Below are positions 26,098-33,652 of a stretch of 64,000 nucleotides of DNA, piece after piece. The stretch comes from Acidobacteriota bacterium. GTDB lineage: Bacteria; Acidobacteriota; Thermoanaerobaculia; Multivoradales; JBCCEF01. Numbering within the stretch: position 1 is the stretch's first letter; each line of letters opens with the position of its first letter. The notes under the pieces are model-generated. The model was not told the origin of the DNA, did not search any database, and worked only from the letters and a program-made list of their open reading frames with translations. The stretch spans positions 124,001-188,000 of the forward strand of contig JBCCEF010000004.1 of the NCBI GenBank assembly GCA_039030395.1, in the 5' to 3' direction. The position numbers and the translations under genes were made by a program.

Positions 26098-29000
26098 AGC
26101 GTTCAGTCTTCGTCTCCCCCTGGGCGATCTTCGCTTTTCTGCTGGTGCTCACGCCGGCCTTCGCCTTGGCGGCCTTCACGGCTACGGTGTCGGATATCAG
26201 CCCGAGCCGTTCGACCCTCGATCCGTCCGATCCGGACGGAGCGTCCGGCGGCCGTATCAACGGCATCGATGTCGCTGCCTCGGCCCCTGCCACCATGTTC
26301 GCGGCGAGCGAGTGGGGCGGCCTCTGGAAGAGCACCGACAGCGGTCAGCGTTGGTCCCATCTCGATGGTCACGTACCGACCGCCACCTGGGACGTACAGG
26401 TCGACCCCAACGATGCCCAGCGGGTCTACGCCACGTCCTTCTACGACGGCCGCACCGTCAGCGAGTCGGGCATCAACGTCAGCACCGACGGCGGCATCAC
26501 CTGGAATCGCCCGGCCAGTGCCGTACCGCCGGCGGGCTTCTGCACCACCGCCGCCCGGCAGACGGAATTGACCGCCTTCGGTATCGCCATCGACCCGGCC
26601 GACCCGAACGACATCTACGTCGGCACGAGCTGCGGCCTGGCGGTGAGCCAGAACCGGGGGGCGACCTGGACCTATCTCGATCCCACCCCGGCGGACGGTG
26701 CCGACAGCATCTGGGACGTGGTGGTCCACGACGGGGGAACGATCGATCTCTGCGGTGACGACGGTCACCAGCGGTCGACGAACGGCGGTACCACCTGGAC
26801 CACCGCCGGCCCTTCGCCGCTGCCCGGCGGCCGCTGTTCCCTGGCCGTCTCGCCGGACGAGTCGTATGTGCTTTTCGCGGTCGTCGGTACGACGATCTTC
26901 GAGAGTGACGACGGCGGCCAGAGCTGGCAGAACGCCTATGCCAATCCCAGCGCCCAGGGGCGTATTCCTTTTGTGGCGACCAACCAACGGGCCGGTGCCA
27001 CCTACGATCTGTGGTTCGGCGACATCCGGCTGTTCCGGGGTACCTGCACGACGCCGGCCTCCCCGGCACCGGGCGGCGCGGCGCGCTGCGCGGCGTCAGC
27101 GGCCTGGGCCGGTCCCTTCACCCGGAGCGTCGGCGGCCACGACGACCTGGGCGACATCGCCTTTGATCCCGCGGTGGCCTCGGACGCCTGCCCGCTGATC
27201 TATTCCTCGGACGGTGGGGTCTACGTCAACACCTTGGGCGCCAGCCCCGGTTGCCATACGCCGGTGTGGGAGCAGCCGATCGTCACGCCCCATGCCCTGT
27301 GGGCTTTCGACTTCCACGGCGTGAACCGCGCCGGAGCGGTATCGGAAGATCTCTACTTCGGTAACCAGGACAACGGTAGCTTCGGTTCGTCGGACGGCGG
27401 TGCCGTGGCGCCCGCCTGGAACAACGAACGCTGTTGCGACGGCTTCGACGTCGCCGGCGACGCCAATCGGGTGCTCAACACCATTTGCTGCTTCTCACCG
27501 CCGCCGGCGACCCGGTTGTTCGTGAGTCAGCCGGGGTATTCCGGCCCATCGCCGGAGATCAACACCTATCCGCCGGGCACGCTGCGTTCCTTCCAGCAGC
27601 TCGATTCGCTGGTCAACTTCGGTACCGACGACTACGTGGTGATCACGTCTCAGGGCATCTTCGTCACCGACGACATCACCGCCAGTCCGATCGTGTGGAC
27701 GGAGATCGGCGCCACCTCCACGCCCTTCCAGGCCTGCGGCGTGCAGGTGATCGACAGCGGCGGGCCGCCGACCTTCTTCGTCAAGAGCGGTGGCTGCAAT
27801 GGCGATCGCCGGGGCGGACTCTTCCGCTACCAGGGGGTCAATCCGGGCGGCACCTGGCAGGCGGTCAATCCGCCGTCCTTCAACGGCATCGGACGGTACG
27901 CCGTCGACCCCGGCAACACCGACCGCATCATCGCTTCGAACCTTCCCTTCGCGGGGGAACCCGAAATGGTGATCACCCACGACGGCGGCGCCACCTGGAA
28001 TGCGCTGCCCGCCCTCGACCAGATGATGACCGGCGGTGGCACTTTCCAGTACGCCAACCGCATGGGGCCGACCTCGTTCACCGGCTTCGGTGGCTATGCG
28101 CAGCCGACGCTGATCGCCTTCGATCCCGCCGATACGGACATCGTGGTGGCCGCCGGCGCGGATTCCGGCGTCTTCCTGAGCGTCAACGGCGGCACCCGCT
28201 GGCAACTCGTCACCGATCCGAACACCCCGGGAATCAGCGGGGTGCCGCACATTCCCCGGGCGCGCTATGCCCACTTCGACCACGGTGCCCCGGGAGACGA
28301 CATCTATCTCTACCTGGGGACCCAGGGGCGGAGCACCTGGCGCATCACCTTCCAGAAGGTGCCGGTGCCGGAGATTCAGGTGCCCGGCGGGGTCGATTTC
28401 GGCGAGGTGTGTGTCGGAGACCAGGGCGAAGCGGTGCTCGAAGTGTGCAACACCAGCGCCGGCAATCTGGTGGTCAGTGCGATCACCTCGAACGATGCGG
28501 AGTTCGAAGTCCGACCGCCGTCCGGCGGCTTCCCGGTGTCGATCAGCCACGACTTCTGCTTCCCCTTCCGGGTGGACTTCAGTCCGGGGGCTGCCGGCCC
28601 GCGGAGCGCCACCCTCTTCGTCCAGAGCAACGACGTCAATTTCCCGCAAGTCGAGGTCGAGGCGGAGGGCATCGGAACGGAGCAGAACATCGCGGTGACC
28701 GGCTCCACCGACTTCGGCATCGCCTCGGCGTGGACGCCGGCGGAGAACGTCGTCTCGATGTGCAACACCGGATCCTGCGACCTGGCGGTGACCGGTGCCT
28801 CGATCGACTGCACCGACTTCTCGCTGGTGAGCAATCCGCTGCCGCAGACCCTGGCGGCGGGAAGCTGCATCGACCTGACGGTGGCCTTCACCCCGGACCT
28901 ACCGGGGCCCAAGAGTTGCCAGCTTGCGATCTCCAGCGACGATCCCACCACTCCCCTCGTCACCCGAACCTTGACCGGCCGCACGCCGCCACGGTTCAGC

Positions 29001-29423
29001 CTGCGCGGCGGTTTGGCGGATCCCCACGGTGCCCTGAGCGCCGTGGCGCGCAACGGGTCGGCGTTCACGGTGGGCTTCGTCTATCCCTACCTGCCGAAGC
29101 ACGCCTGGGACGTGCGGCTCAGCCGGGCACAGCTCGACGGCCGCCCGGCCTTGCCGGATACGGACATCTACCGCCTGTCCGGCAACTACCGGTTCACCTT
29201 CAATCCCGCCAATCCGGTGCAGGTGTACTTGAACGGAGGTTTCGGGATGTACCACTTCGATCCGGGTGATTTCGAAGGCGGCGCCAACCTCGGCCTCGGC
29301 CTGGCCGTGCCCCTCGGCCGGCGATTCTCCCTGGAGGCGGCCTACGACTACCACGTCGCATTCACCGCTTCGCCGGACCTGGAGTACAACGAGGTGCAGC
29401 TCGGCCTCGAAGTGTCCTTCTAG
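26094..29423 (+). CDS. secreted beta-propeller, ASH repeats and C-terminal outer-membrane barrel
   Basis: An 1109-residue exported protein starting at ATG 26094, inside the upstream stop (ATGA), with signal [20 protein letters not shown]. Residues about 30-760 form sortilin/BNR-type propeller blades ([63 protein letters not shown]). Two ASH/choice-of-anchor-D immunoglobulin-like repeats follow ([20 protein letters not shown], then [20 protein letters not shown]). The last 135 residues alternate polar and aromatic residues like an eight-stranded outer-membrane barrel and end in Phe (VQLGLEVSF), the signature of BAM substrates. The predicted picture is a surface-exposed or periplasmic propeller tethered by its own barrel. 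Ligand unknown. Confidence 0.85.
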   Translation: MKRSVFVSPWAIFAFLLVLTPAFALAAFTATVSDISPSRSTLDPSDPDGASGGRINGIDVAASAPATMFAASEWGGLWKSTDSGQRWSHLDGHVPTATWDVQVDPNDAQRVYATSFYDGRTVSESGINVSTDGGITWNRPASAVPPAGFCTTAARQTELTAFGIAIDPADPNDIYVGTSCGLAVSQNRGATWTYLDPTPADGADSIWDVVVHDGGTIDLCGDDGHQRSTNGGTTWTTAGPSPLPGGRCSLAVSPDESYVLFAVVGTTIFESDDGGQSWQNAYANPSAQGRIPFVATNQRAGATYDLWFGDIRLFRGTCTTPASPAPGGAARCAASAAWAGPFTRSVGGHDDLGDIAFDPAVASDACPLIYSSDGGVYVNTLGASPGCHTPVWEQPIVTPHALWAFDFHGVNRAGAVSEDLYFGNQDNGSFGSSDGGAVAPAWNNERCCDGFDVAGDANRVLNTICCFSPPPATRLFVSQPGYSGPSPEINTYPPGTLRSFQQLDSLVNFGTDDYVVITSQGIFVTDDITASPIVWTEIGATSTPFQACGVQVIDSGGPPTFFVKSGGCNGDRRGGLFRYQGVNPGGTWQAVNPPSFNGIGRYAVDPGNTDRIIASNLPFAGEPEMVITHDGGATWNALPALDQMMTGGGTFQYANRMGPTSFTGFGGYAQPTLIAFDPADTDIVVAAGADSGVFLSVNGGTRWQLVTDPNTPGISGVPHIPRARYAHFDHGAPGDDIYLYLGTQGRSTWRITFQKVPVPEIQVPGGVDFGEVCVGDQGEAVLEVCNTSAGNLVVSAITSNDAEFEVRPPSGGFPVSISHDFCFPFRVDFSPGAAGPRSATLFVQSNDVNFPQVEVEAEGIGTEQNIAVTGSTDFGIASAWTPAENVVSMCNTGSCDLAVTGASIDCTDFSLVSNPLPQTLAAGSCIDLTVAFTPDLPGPKSCQLAISSDDPTTPLVTRTLTGRTPPRFSLRGGLADPHGALSAVARNGSAFTVGFVYPYLPKHAWDVRLSRAQLDGRPALPDTDIYRLSGNYRFTFNPANPVQVYLNGGFGMYHFDPGDFEGGANLGLGLAVPLGRRFSLEAAYDYHVAFTASPDLEYNEVQLGLEVSF

Positions 29424-29934
29424 TCCCTGCAAGCGCCCGGGTACGGATTCCTTTCGTACCCGGGCCTAGTCTCGACAGGCGCGATGGATCTTGACTCGCT
29501 GGGATCGGTCTAGAATCTTCGGGTGATGACGGATACCTATCTCCACCTCCGAGGCGCGAGCACACTTCAGGGAAATCCTGCATCAAGTGCTGCGGCAAGG
29601 GCGGACGATCCTGCTCTCCCATGAAGGAAACGCAGTGGCCGAGATTCGACCTATTCGGCGCGAGTCTACGGCCGAAGGCGCGCTGAGGAGGCTAGAAGGC
29701 CTTGGCGTTCTCCAAGGTCCCCAAAAGCGCCCAGAGCGACCCGCTGGAGTGGCGGAGCGTCCCGGAGCCCTGTCGCGCTTTCTCGCGAATCGTGGGTGAC
29801 ATGGGTCGGGTCTCGCTCCAATCCCCGCGCTCGATGCAACTTTGAAACCCCGCAATCGCCGTTTATCCTTGCGGGGTACGTTCCTTGCTCTCTAGCAGAA
29901 CGCCGAGGTTCTCCCTTTCTTCGCCTATCGACGC
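29424..29934. other. 511-base stretch holding a degenerate antitoxin
   Basis: Between the propeller-barrel gene and the sigma factor gene. Apart from the Phd-like remnant at 29526-29799 nothing coding is apparent. The last 135 bases must contain the promoter of the sigma operon; no clear -35/-10 pair was found there. Confidence 0.5.
29526..29799 (+). pseudogene. Phd/YefM-like antitoxin remnant, start lost by frameshift
   Basis: The reading frame from 29533 to 29799 encodes a recognisable Phd/YefM N-terminus (ISTSEARAHFREILHQVL, then LLSHEGNAVAEIRPI) and a basic tail ending LSRFLANRG. This frame has a stop just upstream and no start codon. The only suitable ATG (29526) is in another frame, as if a base had been gained or lost near 29530. 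A GTG at 29587 would give 70 residues lacking the DNA-binding start. No toxin gene follows. I read it as an orphan decayed antitoxin. Confidence 0.55.
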
Positions 29935-30501
29935 ATGGCCACCAAACTCTTCAACCCCAGCGCCACCGCCGCCCCGGACGCGGCGATCTCCGCCGAGGCG
30001 ATGGACCGCCTGCGACCCCGGCTGGAGCGGGTGTTGCGGAAGATCTGCCCGCCCTGGTTGAAGAGCCAGTCGGACGATCTGGTGCAGGTGGCGATGCTGC
30101 GACTTGTCGATGTTCTCGCAGCGAGTGAGCAAGAACGCACCTTCAATTCGTCCTATCTGTACAAGGTCGCCTACAGCGCGTTGGTCGACGAGATCCGGCG
30201 GTTGCGCCGGCGGCGCGAAGTGGCGATCGAGGACGACGAAGGAGAACCGATGCCGATTGAAGCGAGGGTCCCGGACCCGGAGGCGCGCACCGCAGGGAGC
30301 CAGTTGCGAGACGAAATCGCTGAGTGTTTGAAGAGGTTGATCGCGCCACGGCGTGCCGCCGTGGTGCTCCATCTACACGGTCACTCGGCCGCCGAAGCGG
30401 CGGACCTGGGTGGCTGGGGGTTGAAACAAGCCCGCAATCTGATCCAGCGCGGGCGGGCTGATCTCCGCGCCTGCCTCGCCGGCAAGGGGCTCCAGCCATG
30501 A
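29935..30501 (+). CDS. ECF-like sigma factor
   Basis: A 188-residue sigma70-family protein of extracytoplasmic size. Region 2 is at about residues 20-85 (LKSQSDDLVQVAMLRLVDVL ... YLYKVAYSALVDEIRRLRRR). Region 4 is at about 115-180 (EIAECLKRLIAPRRAAVVLH ... AAEAADLGGWGLKQARNLIQ-RGRADLRACL). The linker is acidic. The stop overlaps the next gene by four bases (ATGA), the usual arrangement with a cognate anti-sigma. No strong ribosome site precedes the ATG. It is a reasonable candidate to read the shared boxes described upstream of four nearby genes, but that link is untested. Confidence 0.85.
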   Translation: MATKLFNPSATAAPDAAISAEAMDRLRPRLERVLRKICPPWLKSQSDDLVQVAMLRLVDVLAASEQERTFNSSYLYKVAYSALVDEIRRLRRRREVAIEDDEGEPMPIEARVPDPEARTAGSQLRDEIAECLKRLIAPRRAAVVLHLHGHSAAEAADLGGWGLKQARNLIQRGRADLRACLAGKGLQP

Positions 30502-31217
30502 CCCGGCAAGACGGTGAGCGGGAGCGGCTGAGCCGGGCGCTGCGCGAAGGTGCCGGACGAACGGAAAGATCATCGGACATCGCGTCGGAAACCGTGTGGG
30601 CGGCCGTGCGCGGGGAACTGCCGCCGGCGGAGTTGCGCGAGCTGTTGGACCGCTCCATCGAGGATCCGGACCTGGCGCTCGAATGGCAGTTGGCGCGCGA
30701 ACTCCAGGCCGAGCTGGCGGAGGACGAAAGGCAGCGCTCGGAGATGGCGACTCCGCCCTCCCGATGGCGTGGTCTTTCCGCGGTAGCCGCCGCCCTGCTG
30801 GTGGCGGTGATGGCGTCGTGGTTCATTTTCCAGCCGGAACAGAAACCGGTCTACCGGGACCCTGCCGGAGCGGCGATCGAGTCGCTGCTGCCGGCCGACG
30901 CGGAGCTGTCGAGCGAATCGCTCGTCCTGCGCTGGAGCGGTCCGCCGGAGGGGCGCTACCGGATCTCCGTCCTGCGTCAGACCGATCTGCGAGAGGTCTT
31001 CCGGGCGGCGGATCTGGAAGTCGGTCCGGACGGCGAAGGTGCCGTCGAACTGCCGCCGACGGTCGTCGACGGTCTGGCCGCGGACGGCGTGCTGCTGTGG
31101 CGGGTGGAGGCGGAGTTGCCGGATGGTGAACCCCTCCAATCCCAGACCTTCCGGGTGCTCTGGAAACCGGATTTGGTAGAACTCCCCGAGGCGAGCCGCC
31201 CAGCACCGGGCGAGTAG
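30498..31217 (+). CDS. putative membrane anti-sigma factor
   Basis: A 239-residue protein translationally coupled to the sigma gene. The cytoplasmic N-terminal about 90 residues are charged and helical (ELPPAELRELLDRSIEDPDL ... LARELQAELAED) and would bind the sigma factor. One transmembrane segment follows (LSAVAAALLVAVMASWFIF, residues about 93-111). The periplasmic C-terminal domain of about 125 residues is beta-rich and resembles a fibronectin-like fold (LVLRWSGPPEGRYRISVLRQ). No zinc-binding HxxxCxxC anti-sigma motif is present, so the assignment rests on the gene order and the topology. Confidence 0.7.
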   Translation: MTRQDGERERLSRALREGAGRTERSSDIASETVWAAVRGELPPAELRELLDRSIEDPDLALEWQLARELQAELAEDERQRSEMATPPSRWRGLSAVAAALLVAVMASWFIFQPEQKPVYRDPAGAAIESLLPADAELSSESLVLRWSGPPEGRYRISVLRQTDLREVFRAADLEVGPDGEGAVELPPTVVDGLAADGVLLWRVEAELPDGEPLQSQTFRVLWKPDLVELPEASRPAPGE

Positions 31218-31348
31218 GCACTTCCTCTCCCACCATCTCAAGAGAATCGACTCGCCGGATCGGCGAGTCCGAAGGGTCGATCGATGGACCCACGCGGTGC
31301 CGGTCTGTTGGCCTCCGCAGCCTGCCGTTGCTCGAGCCCAAGAAAGTT

Positions 31349-31377
31349 TGAGTCATTCGGATCCCCATCGTCGTTCT
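31349..31377 (+). promoter_or_regulatory. shared box TGAGTCATTC-N13-CGTTCT upstream of BTRD1-like gene
   Basis: Same bipartite element, with identical 13-base spacing, as found on the minus strand upstream of the three propeller genes (39438-39466, 41813-41841, 44199-44227). It ends 81 bases before the start codon at 31459. It could be an ECF-type promoter (CGTT is a common ECF -10 core) or a regulator site. Confidence 0.6.
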
Positions 31378-31458
31378 TTCGAGTGGGTCGGCAAGACCCA
31401 CCGAAGAACAACGAACTCGATGACAATCCCTCACCTGCACGATTCGGAGGAACCCGAA

Positions 31459-32475
31459 ATGACCCGCAATACCAACGCACCGAAGACTCTGCAAACGCTC
31501 CTTCACTTCATCGCCGCGCTGCTTCTGGCGACCGCTGTCCATGCCGTGGGTGGCGTGACCTCGAACCCCGGTGACGATCCCATGTCGACGCGCTACGCCG
31601 CCCTGTGGACCGCCTCGCCGGGCGAGGCGCGCATCGCCTCCGAAGAGACCCTCACCGCGTTCGACCTGGAGAACGCCGCATTTGAACAACAGGGCTTTCG
31701 GCTGGTCGACTTCGAAACCATTGGATTCGGCGACGAGCGCCTCTATGTGGGCCTGTGGCACGAGGTGCCGGGGGACGCGCGGCCGGTCGAGAACGCCTCC
31801 CTGCTGGTCGTCGACTATCCCTTCGATGGCATTGCCGGGGTGATTTCGAATCACTCCGCCACCGGCTACCAGCTCGTGGATATCGAGGTCTATTCGATGA
31901 GCGGAAACCTGATGGTCGCCGCCGTGTTTCATCCGGGCGATGCTCCGCCGCGCTACGGTGTCGGCCTGTCCGCTCAGGAGTTGTACGAGGCGAAGTGGTA
32001 CAACGAGAGCCAGGGGCGTCGCCAGGTGGACATCGAGGAGTACTACGATGCCAGCGGGAAACGGTACTTTGCGGCGATCTGGGCGCAGGGGGTGGAGTCC
32101 TCGCCGGAAACCACCCTGGGCGTCGGCCTACCGTGGCAGGGGATCCTTGACCTGAGTGCCGGCATGACCTGCGGCCGCCATTTGACGGATCTGGAGCTGA
32201 TGCCGGGGCGCGACGCCGAGCAGGACGAATGGACCGCCGCCGGCCTGTGGACGGCGCCGGCGGTGGCTGAGTCGGTACTGTTTCCGGCGACGTGGGAAGA
32301 GGTGGAGGCGCGCCTCGACGCGCCCTTCCCGGGCCCGGTGCCGCCGGCGTCGGAAGGTGGACTGCTGATCGACCTGGAGATCCTGTGGCACTACGCCGGG
32401 GAGATCGAGTCGTCCCTGGGGGCGGATCACGACGGGCCTCTGATTCCCAACGCCCAGCCGTCAGAGGGCTCTTGA
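31459..32475 (+). CDS. secreted BTRD1-like tandem repeat protein, copy 1
   Basis: A 338-residue exported protein. The start at ATG 31459 follows GGAGG (31446-31450) at eight bases and opens a signal peptide (LLHFIAALLLATAVHA). The body is built from repeats of about 50-55 residues of the type RYAALW-...-F-GFRLVDFET-...-LYVGLW (further copies at GYQLVDIEVYSMSGNLMVAA and RQVDIEEYYDASGKRYFAAI). They resemble bacterial tandem repeat domain 1, the non-catalytic repeat found with polyglycine hydrolases and some serine hydrolases. No catalytic domain is attached. It shares length and the ending EIESSLGADHDGPL with the next gene, so the pair is a tandem duplication. Confidence 0.75.
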   Translation: MTRNTNAPKTLQTLLHFIAALLLATAVHAVGGVTSNPGDDPMSTRYAALWTASPGEARIASEETLTAFDLENAAFEQQGFRLVDFETIGFGDERLYVGLWHEVPGDARPVENASLLVVDYPFDGIAGVISNHSATGYQLVDIEVYSMSGNLMVAAVFHPGDAPPRYGVGLSAQELYEAKWYNESQGRRQVDIEEYYDASGKRYFAAIWAQGVESSPETTLGVGLPWQGILDLSAGMTCGRHLTDLELMPGRDAEQDEWTAAGLWTAPAVAESVLFPATWEEVEARLDAPFPGPVPPASEGGLLIDLEILWHYAGEIESSLGADHDGPLIPNAQPSEGS

Positions 32476-32543
32476 TCGTTGCGCGGGGTAGGCGGTCCAC
32501 GGGGATCGCCTACGATGGTCCTTTCCTTGGGAGGGAACGAAGA

Positions 32544-33560
32544 ATGAATCGATTTGCGGCATTGCGGGCATTCAGGGTGTGGGCGATGGGGTGCGGCGTT
32601 CTGGTGGCCGCTTCCTGTTCCGCCCAACCGGCGGATGAGCTGGTGCTGGATACGGGCGACGAGGGGTTCGTCACTCGCTACGGGGGCCTGTGGGAGGCCG
32701 GACCGGGTGCGGCCCGCGTCGCTGCGGAAGAGGATCTGGCCGCCTTTCGGGCTCAAGACTCTACCTTCGAGGAGCAAGGCTTTCGCCTGGTCGACTTCGA
32801 AACCTGGGGTTCGGCGGACGATCGCCTGTTCGTCGGTCTGTGGCACGAGACTCCGGCGGCACAGCGGCGGGGGCCGGCTGCCGAATTGGTGGTCGACGCC
32901 TCCCTCACCGGCATCGGCGACTTGGTCGAGAGGTATGCCGGCCGGAACTTCCGGATGGTGGATATCGAGATCTACCGCTCAGTGGGGGGCGAACAGGTCG
33001 TCGCTGCGGTATTTCATCCCGGCGAGGGCGACCATCCGTTCCGGGTCGGCCTCTCGGCCGCGGCCCTCTACGACGAGAAAGAAGACCTGCAAGCGAACGG
33101 CTTTCGCATCATCGACGTGGAGACCTACTACGACGCCGAGGGGGAACGTCGGAACGCGGCTCTCTGGGCACCGGCCGGGGCCGCCACTCCCGACAGCGAT
33201 CTGGCCCTCGCCGGTGCGTGGGCTGGAGTTCTCGACGTGAGCGCCAGCCTCTGCGACCGCGGCCTGGAGGACTTCGAGTACCTGTCCGTACCGATGGCCC
33301 GGGGCCTCGGCTGGTCCGCCGTCTGGTCGGCACCGGCGCGTGAGCAATCGGTACATTTCCCGATTCTGTGGGAGGAGCTGACCGATCTGGTGAGCCCGCC
33401 ACCGGCTTCGCGGACGGCAGGGACGAGTCCCGGTCGGCTGGTCGACATCGAGATCTTGATCCGGATCCCCAGCGGAGCCGAAATTGAATCCTCCCTCGGC
33501 GCCGACCACGACGGACCCCTGCTCCCCGGCGGACCAGGGCCGCCGCCGCAGGGACCCTGA
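32544..33560 (+). CDS. secreted BTRD1-like tandem repeat protein, copy 2
   Basis: A 338-residue paralogue of the preceding gene, with matching repeats (VTRYGGLWEAGPGAARVA; GFRLVDFETWGSADDRLFVG; NFRMVDIEIYRSVGGEQVVA; GFRIIDVETYYDAEGERRNA) and the same EIESSLGADHDGPL terminus. ATG 32544 follows GGAGG at nine bases. The signal ends VLVAASC, so this copy may be a lipoprotein while copy 1 is not. It sits 68 bases after copy 1, and the shared box of copy 1 is not repeated here, so the two may be one transcript. Function unknown. Confidence 0.75.
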   Translation: MNRFAALRAFRVWAMGCGVLVAASCSAQPADELVLDTGDEGFVTRYGGLWEAGPGAARVAAEEDLAAFRAQDSTFEEQGFRLVDFETWGSADDRLFVGLWHETPAAQRRGPAAELVVDASLTGIGDLVERYAGRNFRMVDIEIYRSVGGEQVVAAVFHPGEGDHPFRVGLSAAALYDEKEDLQANGFRIIDVETYYDAEGERRNAALWAPAGAATPDSDLALAGAWAGVLDVSASLCDRGLEDFEYLSVPMARGLGWSAVWSAPAREQSVHFPILWEELTDLVSPPPASRTAGTSPGRLVDIEILIRIPSGAEIESSLGADHDGPLLPGGPGPPPQGP

Positions 33561-33652
33561 CCCGCGGCGGATCGCAGGGCTTCGGTAGGATCGTCCCCGA
33601 TCAAGGGAGAAGAACGATCGGAGCCCGCGCCAAATCAGGTAGGGGTCTCGGG

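Noticed and set aside
29839-29895. Shared TGAG box upstream of the sigma factor gene itself
   Set aside because: CGTTCC is present near 29879, but the TGAGTCATTC half is absent at the right distance, so sigma autoregulation through this box is not supported.
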